Notes under the pieces: model-generated
Databases searched by the model: none
Told to the model about the DNA's origin: nothing
Seen by the model: only the letters and a program-made list of their open reading frames with translations
Program-made: the position numbers and the translations under genes
Origin: Geodermatophilus pulveris
GTDB lineage: Bacteria > Actinomycetota > Actinomycetes > Mycobacteriales > Geodermatophilaceae
DNA: 64,000 bases
Assembly: GCF_900188375.1 (NCBI RefSeq)
Contig: NZ_FZOO01000001.1
Coordinates: forward strand, 124,001-188,000
Direction: 5' to 3'
Shown here: positions 8,921 through 16,301 of the stretch, piece by piece
How the letters are laid out: every line of letters starts with the position of its first letter
How positions within the stretch are numbered: position 1 is the stretch's first letter

Positions 8921-10288
8921 GTGGTGGAGGTGCCCCCGGTGGTGCTGGACCGGGCGTCCGGGACGCCGCTGTCGGTGCAGCTGGCCGACGCGCTGCGGGC
9001 GGCTGCGTCCGACGGCACGCTGCGCCCCGGCGACCGGCTGCCCTCCACCCGCGGGCTCGCCACCGCCCTGCGGGTCAGCCGCACCGTCACCGCCGCCGCC
9101 TACGACCAGCTGCTGGCCGAGGGGTGGGCCGGCGGGCGCCGCGGCGTGGGCACCTTCGTCGTGGGCACGGCCGCCCCGGCGCCGGTGCGCGCGCCCGGGG
9201 AGCGGGCCGCGGCCGGTGCGGCCCTCGGGACGGTCGACCTGCGCGCCGGCTCGCCCTGCCTGGAGGTGCTGGACCGCGCGGCGTGGCGACGCGCCTGGCG
9301 GGCCGCCGGCGACCGGCCGCCCGACGACGGCCCGGAGCCGGCCGCGGACCCGGCCTTCCAGCGGGCGGTGACCGAGCACCTGCTGCGCCATCGGGGGTTG
9401 CCCGCCGCGCCCGGCGAGGTGCTCGCCACGGCGGGCACCTCCGCGGCCGTCGCCGAGGTGGCCCGGCTGCTGCCCCCGGGCAGCCGGGTGGGCGTCGAGG
9501 ACCCCGGCTACCAGCGGGTGGTCGGTGCGCTCCGCGACGCCGGTGTCACCGTGGTGCCGGTCCCGGTGGACCGCGACGGCCTGGTCGTCGACGCCGTCCC
9601 CGCGGGCCTGGCCGCCGTCTACTGCACGCCGGCGCACCACCACCCGCTGGGCCGGCGGCTGTCCGCGGCCCGGCGGGCGGCGCTGGTCGCGCGGGCCCGC
9701 GCCGAGGGCTGGTGGGTCCTGGAGGACGACTACGACGGCGAGCTGCGCTACGACGTCGCGCCGCTGCCGCTGCTCGCCGCCCTGGGCCCGGACGTCACGG
9801 TGCACCTGGGCACGACCAGCAAGGTGCTCAGCCCGACGCTCGGGGTGGGCTGGCTGGTGGCGCCGCCGGAGCTGCGCGCGGCGCTGGTCGCCCGGCGGAC
9901 GGCGACCGGCACCCGGCCGGCGCGGGCCGGCCAGCGGGTGTTCGCCGCGCTCGCCGGCAGCGGTGACCTCGCCCGGCACCTGCGCCGGCTGCGCCGGGAG
10001 CTCGCCGGGCGGCGCGCCGAGGTGCTGGCGGCGGTGGCCGCGGGCGGTGCCACGGCCGAGGGCGATCCGGCCGGCGCGCACGTGCTGGTGCCGCTGCCCG
10101 ACCGGGCGGCCGAGGACGCGGTCGTCGCCGCCGCGGCGGAGCGCGGGGTGGCCCTCGACGGGCTGGCCCGCCACTGGGCGGGTCCCGGGCCGCACCCGGC
10201 CGGGCTGGTGCTCGGCTTCGCCGCCCCGCCCCGTGCCGACCTCACCCGGGCGCTGCCGGTGCTGGGCGACGTCCTCGGCCGGACCTGA
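8921..10288 (+). CDS. MocR/PdxR-type regulator (GntR HTH fused to aminotransferase-like domain)
   Basis: The N-terminal 75 residues form a GntR winged helix (LSVQLADALRAAASDGTLRPGDRLPSTRGLA then VSRTVTAAAYDQLLAEGW, read as two pieces). About 350 residues of type I aminotransferase fold follow. PLP-binding features include EDPGYQRV, EDDYDGELRYD and the lysine in GTTSKVLSPTLGVGWLV. The GTG at 8921 is chosen because GGGAGGGG lies about nine bases upstream. Another in-frame GTG is at 8924. Length is 455 residues, normal for MocR. It probably senses PLP or an amino compound and controls the divergent flavoprotein gene. This is inferred from position. Confidence 0.85.
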   Translation: MVEVPPVVLDRASGTPLSVQLADALRAAASDGTLRPGDRLPSTRGLATALRVSRTVTAAAYDQLLAEGWAGGRRGVGTFVVGTAAPAPVRAPGERAAAGAALGTVDLRAGSPCLEVLDRAAWRRAWRAAGDRPPDDGPEPAADPAFQRAVTEHLLRHRGLPAAPGEVLATAGTSAAVAEVARLLPPGSRVGVEDPGYQRVVGALRDAGVTVVPVPVDRDGLVVDAVPAGLAAVYCTPAHHHPLGRRLSAARRAALVARARAEGWWVLEDDYDGELRYDVAPLPLLAALGPDVTVHLGTTSKVLSPTLGVGWLVAPPELRAALVARRTATGTRPARAGQRVFAALAGSGDLARHLRRLRRELAGRRAEVLAAVAAGGATAEGDPAGAHVLVPLPDRAAEDAVVAAAAERGVALDGLARHWAGPGPHPAGLVLGFAAPPRADLTRALPVLGDVLGRT

Positions 10289-10316
10289 TCGGTCGCCCCG
10301 GCAGGGGGACCTCCTC

Positions 10317-11408
10317 CTAGGCCCCCACGGTCCAGGTGTCGCTGCCGGCCAGCAGCCCGGTCAGGTCGGCGGGGGAGGAGGTGCGGGCCTCCTCGACCTG
10401 GTCGGCCATCATCCGGTCGTAGGTCGGCTTCTGCACCGCCCGGAAGACGCCCATCGGCGTGTACCGCAGGTCCTGGCTGGACAGCCGGGACAGCGCGAAG
10501 GCGTAGGACGGGTCCTCGCGGGTGGCGTCGTGCACGACGATGTCGTCGGCGTCCACCTGCGCGGTCTCGGCCACCCGCAGGCCGCCGGACTCGTCGCGCA
10601 CCACGCACGAGGCGCCGTCCGGGCCGAACACCAGCGGCTTGCCGTGGACCAGCGGGATCGACCACTGCACCCCGGTGGTCGGGTCCTTGAGCAGGTCGAA
10701 GGCGCCGTCGTTGAAGATGTTGCAGTTCTGGTAGATCTCCACCAGCGCGGTGCCCTGGTGCTCGGCGGCCTGCCGGAGCACGTCGGTGAGGCCCTTGCGG
10801 TCGGAGTCCATGGCCCGCCCGACGAAGGTGGCGTCCGCCCCGATGGCCAGCGACACCGGGTTGAACGGGTGGTCCAGCGAGCCCATCGGGGTGGACTTGG
10901 TGACCTTGCCGACCTCGCTGGTGGGCGAGTACTGGCCCTTGGTGAGCCCGTAGATCCGGTTGTTGAACAGCAGGATCGTCAGGTTGACGTTGCGGCGCAG
11001 CGTGTGGATCAGGTGGTTGCCGCCGATGGACAGCGCGTCGCCGTCCCCGGTGACGACCCACACCGACAGGTCCGGGCGCGAGGCGGCCAGGCCGGTCGCG
11101 ATCGCCGGCGCGCGGCCGTGGATCGAGTGCACGCCGTAGGTGTTCATGTAGTACGGGAAGCGCGAGGAGCAGCCGATGCCGGACACGATGACCATGTCCT
11201 CGCGGGCGATGCCGAGGCTGGGCAGGAAGCTCTGGACCGCGTTGAGGATGACGTAGTCACCGCACCCGGGGCACCAGCGCACCTCCTGGTCGGTCTTGAG
11301 GTCCTTCGCCTTGAGCGTGGTCTGCTTCTCGCCCTGGGTCTCCAGGGAGCGGGCGATGGCGTCGGCGATCGGGCCCTCGGCGGGCATGCCGAGCTCGATG
11401 GTGGTCAT
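10317..11408 (-). CDS. korB: 2-oxoacid:ferredoxin oxidoreductase, beta subunit
   Basis: KorB is the thiamine-diphosphate and iron-sulfur subunit of 2-oxoglutarate:ferredoxin oxidoreductase. The 363-residue product has WCPGCGDY (Cys46 and Cys49), GIGCSSRFPYYMNTYG, the ThDP motif GDGDALSIGGNH with downstream N residues, and a fourth cysteine in YQNCNIFNDGAF. These four cysteines fit one [4Fe-4S] cluster. Its ATG overlaps the korA stop (ATGA), so the two subunits are coupled. Actinobacterial KorAB can run 2-oxoglutarate oxidation to succinyl-CoA independently of the NAD-linked complex. Direction in this cell is unknown. Confidence 0.93.
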   Translation of the reverse strand: MTTIELGMPAEGPIADAIARSLETQGEKQTTLKAKDLKTDQEVRWCPGCGDYVILNAVQSFLPSLGIAREDMVIVSGIGCSSRFPYYMNTYGVHSIHGRAPAIATGLAASRPDLSVWVVTGDGDALSIGGNHLIHTLRRNVNLTILLFNNRIYGLTKGQYSPTSEVGKVTKSTPMGSLDHPFNPVSLAIGADATFVGRAMDSDRKGLTDVLRQAAEHQGTALVEIYQNCNIFNDGAFDLLKDPTTGVQWSIPLVHGKPLVFGPDGASCVVRDESGGLRVAETAQVDADDIVVHDATREDPSYAFALSRLSSQDLRYTPMGVFRAVQKPTYDRMMADQVEEARTSSPADLTGLLAGSDTWTVGA

Positions 11409-13375
11409 TCCGCGCCTCCGGCGGGGTCGGCGGCGAGCGGGGCGCCGCTGGTGGAGTCGATGACGTCCTGCACGGCCGCGGCGAGCTCGGCGGCCCGGAA
11501 GGGCAGCCCGCGCACCTGCGTGTGGCTCTGGACGTCGACGAGGTACTTGGCGCGCAGCAGCATCGACAGCTGCCCGAGGTTCATCTCGGGGCACACCACG
11601 CGGTCGTAGCGGCGCAGCACCTCGCCGAGGTCGGCCGGGAACGGGTTGAGGTGGCGCAGGTGGATCTGCGCGACCGACCGGCCGGAGCGGCGGATCCGCC
11701 GGCAGGCGGCGCCGATCGGCCCGTAGGTCGAGCCCCAGCCGATGACGGCGACGGACGCCGTCCGGCCGTCCGGGCCCACCGGGTCGTCGACGTCGGTCGG
11801 CCCGATGCTCGCCGCGATGCCGTCGACCTTGGCCTGCCGCAGCCGGGTCATCAGGTCGTGGTTGGCCGGGTCGTAGGAGATGTTGCCGGTCTTGTCGGCC
11901 TTCTCCAGCCCGCCGATGCGGTGCTGCATGCCGGCCGTGCCCGGGACCGCCCACGGGCGGGCCAGCGTCTCGGGGTCGCGCAGGTAGGGCAGGAACTCCG
12001 GGGTCCCGTCGGGGGTGGCCCCGTTGGGCTCGGTGGCGAACTGCACCCGCAGGTCGGGCAGGTCCTCGACGTCCGGGATCTGCCAGGGCTCCGCGCCGTT
12101 GGCGAGGTAGCCGTCGGAGAGCAGCACCACCGGGGTGCGGTAGGTCAGCGCGATCCGCGCGGCCTCCAGGGCCGCGTCGAAGCAGTCGGCGGGGGAGCGG
12201 GGCGCGATCACCGGCAGGGGGGCCTCGCCGTTGCGGCCGAACATCGCCTGCAGCAGGTCCGACTGCTCGGTCTTGGTGGGCAGCCCGGTCGAGGGGCCGC
12301 CGCGCTGCACGTCCACGATCACCAGCGGCAACTCGGTCATGACCGCCAGGCCGATGGTCTCGGACTTCAGCGAGACACCGGGGCCGGACGTCGTCGTGAC
12401 GCCGAGCGCGCCGCCGAAGGAGGCGCCGAGCGCCGCGCCGATGCCGGCGATCTCGTCCTCGGCCTGGAAGGTGCGCACGCCGAAGGACTTGTGCCGGGAC
12501 AGCTCGTGCAGGATGTCCGACGCCGGGGTGATCGGGTAGGCGCCGAGGAAGACCGGCAGGCCGGACCGCTGCCCGGCGGCGACCAGCCCCAGTGACAGCG
12601 CCTGGTTGCCGGAGATGTTGCGGTACCGGCCCGGCGCCATCAGGGCGGGCTTGATCTCGTAGGAGACCGCGAAGGCCTCGGTCGTCTCGCCGTAGTTGTA
12701 GCCGGCGCGGAAGGCGGCGATGTTGGCCGCGGCGATCTCCGGCTTGCGGCGGAACTGCCGCTCGAGGAAACGGACCGTGCCCTCGGTGGGCCGGTGGTAC
12801 ATCCAGCTCAGCAGGCCGAGGGTGAACATGTTCTTGCTGCGCTCGGCCTCCTTCTTGCCGAGGCCGGAGTCGGCGAGCGCGTCGAGGGTCATGCTGGTGA
12901 GCGGCACGCTGACCAGCTGCCAGCCGTCCAGCGAGTCGTCCTCGAGCGGGTTGGTGGCGTAGCCGACCTTGGCCAGGTTGCGGGGCGTGAACTCGTCGGC
13001 GTCGACGATCAGCAGCCCGCCCCCGGGCAGGTCGGAGAGGTTGGCCTTGAGTGCGGCCGGGTTCATGGCGACCAACACGTCCGGGGCGTCGCCCGGCGTC
13101 ATGATGTCGTGGTCGGCGAAGTGCAGCTGGAAGGAGCTGACCCCGGGCAGGGTCCCCGTCGGCGCGCGGATCTCGGCGGGGAAGTTCGGCAGCGTGGAGA
13201 GGTCGTTGCCGAAGGACGCCGTCTCGCTGGTGAACCGGTTGCCGGTGAGCTGCATGCCGTCGCCGGAGTCACCGGCCAGCCGGATGACGACGCGGTCGAG
13301 CTCGACGACGCTCTTGACGAAGGGCGCCGAGCCCCCCGCCGTGTCCGTGCCGACGGACGGATCGGTCGTGGTCAT
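11405..13375 (-). CDS. korA: 2-oxoacid:ferredoxin oxidoreductase, alpha subunit (gamma-alpha fusion)
   Basis: KorA is 656 residues and joins the gamma domain (about residues 25-200, beginning RLAGDSGDGMQLTGNRF) to the alpha domain (from about 240, YPITPASDILHEL). The motif TTSGPGVSLKSETIGLAV and the run GGPSTGLPTKTEQSDL are typical of the family. It partners with KorB in CoA-dependent 2-oxoacid oxidation with ferredoxin as acceptor. The gene is first in a two-gene operon. The upstream 194-base gap to the divergent htpX contains a perfect 7-1-7 palindrome at 13482-13496. Confidence 0.94.
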   Translation of the reverse strand: MTTTDPSVGTDTAGGSAPFVKSVVELDRVVIRLAGDSGDGMQLTGNRFTSETASFGNDLSTLPNFPAEIRAPTGTLPGVSSFQLHFADHDIMTPGDAPDVLVAMNPAALKANLSDLPGGGLLIVDADEFTPRNLAKVGYATNPLEDDSLDGWQLVSVPLTSMTLDALADSGLGKKEAERSKNMFTLGLLSWMYHRPTEGTVRFLERQFRRKPEIAAANIAAFRAGYNYGETTEAFAVSYEIKPALMAPGRYRNISGNQALSLGLVAAGQRSGLPVFLGAYPITPASDILHELSRHKSFGVRTFQAEDEIAGIGAALGASFGGALGVTTTSGPGVSLKSETIGLAVMTELPLVIVDVQRGGPSTGLPTKTEQSDLLQAMFGRNGEAPLPVIAPRSPADCFDAALEAARIALTYRTPVVLLSDGYLANGAEPWQIPDVEDLPDLRVQFATEPNGATPDGTPEFLPYLRDPETLARPWAVPGTAGMQHRIGGLEKADKTGNISYDPANHDLMTRLRQAKVDGIAASIGPTDVDDPVGPDGRTASVAVIGWGSTYGPIGAACRRIRRSGRSVAQIHLRHLNPFPADLGEVLRRYDRVVCPEMNLGQLSMLLRAKYLVDVQSHTQVRGLPFRAAELAAAVQDVIDSTSGAPLAADPAGGAE

Positions 13376-13481
13376 GTCTGCTGCACCTCCACCGGCCGAG
13401 GTTACGTGGACGTGGCGTCTCGCGGACCTGTGAGCCGGACGACAGTGGGGACGCCGCGGTCCCCGTACCTGTCGGGCGCAA

Positions 13482-13496
13482 CCGGACCCGGTCCGG
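13482..13496. promoter_or_regulatory. perfect 15-base palindrome between korA and htpX
   Basis: CCGGACC-C-GGTCCGG forms a 7-1-7 inverted repeat in the divergent intergenic region. It lies about 106 bases upstream of korA and 74 bases upstream of htpX. The position suits a repressor site, but short GC palindromes are common at this base composition. Confidence 0.25.
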
Positions 13497-13569
13497 GGCC
13501 ATTCCGTGACCGCGGTCGCACCCGCGGGCGGCGGGGAACGGCCTCCGCGGGCGCCACGTTGGTCGGGAC

Positions 13570-14448
13570 GTGCAGCGCTGGGGCAACGGACTGAAGACCG
13601 CGGTGCTCCTGGGCCTCATGGGCGGGCTCATCCTGGCCGTCGGGGCCCTCGTCGGCGGCCGCGGCGGCCTGCTGGTCGCCCTGCTGGTGGCGCTGGCGGT
13701 CAACGGGTTCGCGTACGTCAACTCCGACAAGCTGGCCCTGCGGGCGATGCGCGCCTTCCCGGTCACCGAGACGCAGGCGCCGCAGCTGTACGCGATGGTG
13801 CGCGAGCTGGCCACCGAGGCGCGGCAGCCGATGCCCCGCCTCTACGTCAGCCCGACCAGCCAGCCCAACGCCTTCGCCACCGGGCGCAACCCGCGCAACG
13901 CCGCCGTCTGCGTCACCCAGGGCATCCTGGAGCTGCTCGACCGCCGGGAGCTGCGGGGCGTGCTGGCCCACGAGCTGTCGCACGTCTACAACCGCGACAT
14001 CCTGATCAGCTGCGTCGCCGGCGCGATGGCGACCGTGGTCACCTACCTCGCGCACATGGCGATGTTCGCGTCGCTGTTCGGCGGCCGCTCGGAGGACGAC
14101 CGCGGCGGGGGCAACGCCCTCGGCAGCCTGCTGCTGGTCTTCCTCGGCCCGCTGGCCGCCGGCCTGGTGCAGATGGCGGTCAGCCGCAGCCGGGAGTACC
14201 AGGCCGACGCCTCCGGCGCAGCGCTGTCCCGGGACCCGCTCGCGCTCGCGTCCGCGCTGCGCAAGATCGCCGCCGGTGCGGCGGCGCGGCCGCTGCCCCA
14301 GGACGACCGGCTGGTGACCCAGAGCCACCTGATGATCGCCAACCCGTTCCAAGGCCCGGGCCTGGCCTCGATGTTCGCCACCCACCCGCCGATGCCCGAG
14401 CGGGTCGCCCGGCTCGAGCAGATGGCCCGGGAGCCCGGCCAGCGCTGA
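13570..14448 (+). CDS. htpX: membrane zinc metalloprotease HtpX
   Basis: HtpX is an M48-family inner membrane protease that degrades damaged membrane proteins. The 292-residue product has two N-terminal hydrophobic helices ([20 protein letters not shown] and the [17 protein letters not shown] segment). The zinc motif is [12 protein letters not shown] (HExxH form), followed by another hydrophobic stretch and the glutamate ligand region [10 protein letters not shown]. Length matches the family. The GTG start lacks a strong ribosome binding site. It is divergent from korA and convergent with yajQ. Confidence 0.93.
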   Translation: MQRWGNGLKTAVLLGLMGGLILAVGALVGGRGGLLVALLVALAVNGFAYVNSDKLALRAMRAFPVTETQAPQLYAMVRELATEARQPMPRLYVSPTSQPNAFATGRNPRNAAVCVTQGILELLDRRELRGVLAHELSHVYNRDILISCVAGAMATVVTYLAHMAMFASLFGGRSEDDRGGGNALGSLLLVFLGPLAAGLVQMAVSRSREYQADASGAALSRDPLALASALRKIAAGAAARPLPQDDRLVTQSHLMIANPFQGPGLASMFATHPPMPERVARLEQMAREPGQR

Positions 14449-14479
14449 CGCTCGGCCGGGCCCCGCCGCGGGTCCCCGC

Positions 14480-14971
14480 TCAGCGGTAGTTGTCGAACTG
14501 CAGGGCGACGTCGAGGTCCTTGCCCCGCAGCAGCTGCTGCACCGCCTGCAGGTCGTCCCGCTTCTTGCCGCTCACCCGCAGCTGGTCGCCCTGGATCTGC
14601 GCCTGGACGCCCTTGGGCCCCTCGTCGCGGATGATCTTGGCGATCCTCTTCGCGGTGTCGGACTCGATGCCCTGCTTGATCCGCGCCGACAGCTTGTGGG
14701 TCTTGCCCGACGCCTGCGGCTCGCCGGCGTCCAGGGCCTTGAGCGAGATGCCGCGCTTGACCAGCTTGTCCTTGAAGACGTCGAGGGCGGCCGTGACCCG
14801 CTCCTCGGTGTCGGCCTGCAGCGTGACCCCGTCCTCGCCGGCCCAGGCGATCGAGGCGTTGGTGCCCCGGAAGTCGAAGCGCTGCGCGAGCTCCTTGGCG
14901 GCCTGGTTGAGGGCGTTGTCGATCTCCTGGCGGTCGACCTTGCTCACCACGTCGAACGACGAGTCGGCCAT
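14480..14971 (-). CDS. yajQ: YajQ family nucleotide-binding protein
   Basis: The product is 163 residues, the standard length, and starts with the family signature [13 protein letters not shown]. Other conserved parts are [31 protein letters not shown] and [19 protein letters not shown]. The start is placed at the ATG at 14971, since the longer frame would add unrelated residues. YajQ proteins bind RNA or nucleotides, and a Xanthomonas member binds c-di-GMP. A GGDEF-EAL gene lies about 1.3 kb away, but the two are not in one operon. Confidence 0.92.
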   Translation of the reverse strand: MADSSFDVVSKVDRQEIDNALNQAAKELAQRFDFRGTNASIAWAGEDGVTLQADTEERVTAALDVFKDKLVKRGISLKALDAGEPQASGKTHKLSARIKQGIESDTAKRIAKIIRDEGPKGVQAQIQGDQLRVSGKKRDDLQAVQQLLRGKDLDVALQFDNYR

Positions 14972-15053
14972 GTGTCGCTGCTCCTTGTCTCCTGCCGTCG
15001 ACCGACCCCGGAACGGCCCGGGGCCGCTCCCGGAGCGGGCCTCCGGTGTCTTG

Positions 15054-15059
15054 TACGCT
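15054..15059 (+). promoter_or_regulatory. candidate -10 box of tRNA-Tyr
   Basis: The hexamer TACGCT lies 18 bases before the first base of tRNA-Tyr. It matches the TAnnnT pattern seen before other stable RNA and ribosomal genes in this window. No good -35 is visible. Confidence 0.4.
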
Positions 15060-15077
15060 CTCTCCCGGCACCACCAC

Positions 15078-15159
15078 GGCGGGTTGCCCGAGCGGCCAAT
15101 GGGAGCGGACTGTAAATCCGTCGGCACAGCCTACGAAGGTTCGAATCCTTCACCCGCCA
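15078..15159 (+). tRNA. tRNA-Tyr (anticodon GTA)
   Basis: The 82-base sequence folds as a class II tRNA with a long variable arm. The seven-base acceptor stem GGCGGGT pairs with ACCCGCC (15152-15158), with discriminator A. The anticodon loop reads CTGTAAA, giving GTA for Tyr. The T arm contains GGTTCGAATCC. CCA is not encoded. A strong hairpin follows 12 bases downstream. Confidence 0.95.
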
Positions 15160-15171
15160 CACCCGGTGCGC

Positions 15172-15204
15172 AGCGGCCCCGACCTCCCCGAGGTCGGGGC
15201 CGCT
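15172..15204 (+). terminator. terminator hairpin after tRNA-Tyr
   Basis: A perfect 15-base-pair stem (15172-15186 with 15190-15204) closes a three-base loop. No U-tract follows, as is common for actinobacterial terminators. It could also serve the minus-strand gene ending at 15229. Confidence 0.75.
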
Positions 15205-15228
15205 GCCGTCGGGGGTGCGGGTCCGGTC

Positions 15229-15660
15229 TCAGGGCACGGTCGGTGCGCGGGCACCGGCGACCGCGGTCCGCTCCAGCGGCCGGCCGCCGAGGAAGAGCCA
15301 GCCGAACGCGATCTCGACGTGGCGGGTGCAGCGCACCGTGACGTCGACGCCGTCGGTCTCGGTGCCCCAGGAGTCCAGCGGGGTCCCGCCGTCGGCGAGC
15401 TGGTCGGCCACGGCCGCCTGGGTGCTCGCCCGGGTCAGCGGCAGCGTCGTCCCCACGCCGGTGGCGTACACGGTGGCCTCGTCGGTGGCGTTGGCGGCGG
15501 CCAGCGCCGCCCCGTCGCACACCGACTGCACCTGCTGCTGCTCGAGGAAGGCGTCGGACGCCGCGATGGCGCCGAAGGCCATCAGCGCGGCGACCAGCCA
15601 GCACACCAGGACCAGCGGCAGCGTCGAGCCGCGCTCGGCGGCGTCGCCCGTCCCTCGCAC
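15229..15660 (-). CDS. TadE/TadG-like secreted or pilus-assembly-type protein
   Basis: The 143-residue product starts with a type IV-pilin-like N-terminus: a short basic stretch, then RGSTLPLVLVCWLVAALMAF as one membrane helix, then QQVQSVCDGAALAAANA. This arrangement is typical of TadE/TadG-like helicase-associated "Rv3660c-type" loci in actinobacteria. Here it stands alone, with no tadA or tadB beside it. GTG at 15660 is chosen because upstream residues are low complexity. Function is unknown, and it may be an orphan pseudopilin-like protein. Confidence 0.6.
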   Translation of the reverse strand: MRGTGDAAERGSTLPLVLVCWLVAALMAFGAIAASDAFLEQQQVQSVCDGAALAAANATDEATVYATGVGTTLPLTRASTQAAVADQLADGGTPLDSWGTETDGVDVTVRCTRHVEIAFGWLFLGGRPLERTAVAGARAPTVP

Positions 15661-15839
15661 GCGGCGCAGCGTAGGGCCCGGTCGGCGGCCCGGGCGTCCG
15701 TCCGTCCGGTGTGGACCCGATCGTGCGACGGCCGGCAGTGGTGTCGATCCGCCGGAGCCGTACCAGGAGCCGGAGCCGCGACCGCCTGGCGGAGCCGTTG
15801 GGGCGCGGCTGGATCCCATACGGCACGATCTCCCCTCGT

Positions 15840-15969
15840 GTCACACCAATGGGTGACCGTGCGCCTACACGGGGTCACCACAGGTGACGGCGCGTCGCCC
15901 TCGACGACTTCGTCGTCGCCCAGGCAGGTTGCGCTCTTGCTCCGATCGGGTGACAGGCCGCAGTGTCAC
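15840..15969. promoter_or_regulatory. cluster of GTCAC/GTGAC half-sites in divergent intergenic region
   Basis: The 395-base gap 15661-16055 holds no gene. It contains six GTCAC or GTGAC pentamers forming three pairs: 15840-15857 (spacer 8), 15874-15888 (spacer 5; extended palindrome GTCACC-ACA-GGTGAC) and 15950-15969 (spacer 10, reversed order). The cluster lies between the TadE/TadG-like gene and the TRWGRS-repeat peptide. It looks like a multi-site operator for one or both. The regulator is unknown. Confidence 0.4.
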
Positions 15970-16055
15970 AGGCGCAGTCAGTACCGGATGACGCCCAGCC
16001 CCCGCGCCTGGACGACTGCCATCAACGGACAGCAGCTCTCATACCAGGAGGCGTC

Positions 16056-16160
16056 ATGACCATGACCTCGAACACCTCTGCCCGCGCCACGCGCTGGGGC
16101 CGTTCCACCCGGTGGGGCCGGTCCACCCGCTGGGGCCGGTCCACCCGCTGGGGCTGCTGA
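16056..16160 (+). CDS. 34-residue peptide with tandem TRWGRS repeats
   Basis: I do not recognise this gene. An ATG preceded by CCAGGAGGCGTC (strong ribosome binding site) opens a 34-codon frame. The first eleven residues (MTMTSNTSARA) are polar. Then come three TRWGRS units and a final TRWGC, after which the frame stops. The peptide has four Trp and nine Arg... it is basic, lacks acidic residues, and ends in its only Cys. The DNA repeats are 18 bases with changes at silent or near-silent sites. A c-di-GMP gene starts 141 bases downstream on the same strand. Possible roles are a modified peptide precursor, a signalling peptide or a translated leader. Confidence 0.6.
   Translation: MTMTSNTSARATRWGRSTRWGRSTRWGRSTRWGC
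16089..16157 (+). repeat. four tandem copies of an 18-base coding repeat
   Basis: Units lie at 16089-16106, 16107-16124, 16125-16142 and 16143-16157 (last one shortened to TRWGC). They stay in frame. Unit 2 uses CGG where the others use CGC for the conserved Arg, and unit 1 uses ACG and CGT where later units use ACC and CGG. Such synonymous differences suggest selection on the peptide and not recent slippage alone. Confidence 0.85.
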
Positions 16161-16301
16161 CCCTCCGAGCAGTGCGGCGGGCGGACGGCGATACGCCGGC
16201 TACCCACATCGAGTGCCGTCAGTGCTTCGTCCCAGGAAGGTCGCCGTTGCAGGCTGTTAGCCTCAGCGCGCATTTTCCCTTCCCCGAGAGACCGGACGGC
16301 C

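Noticed and set aside
16089-16157. CRISPR array or simple satellite
   Set aside because: There are no spacers, units are 18 bases and in frame, and differences between units are mostly synonymous.
16056-16160. Trp-attenuator leader peptide
   Set aside because: Four Trp codons would suit it, but no trp gene follows and no terminator/antiterminator pair was seen before the GGDEF-EAL gene. Kept only as a minor alternative.
16161-16301. c-di-GMP riboswitch before the GGDEF-EAL gene
   Set aside because: I found no GEMM-type conserved segments in this 141-base gap.
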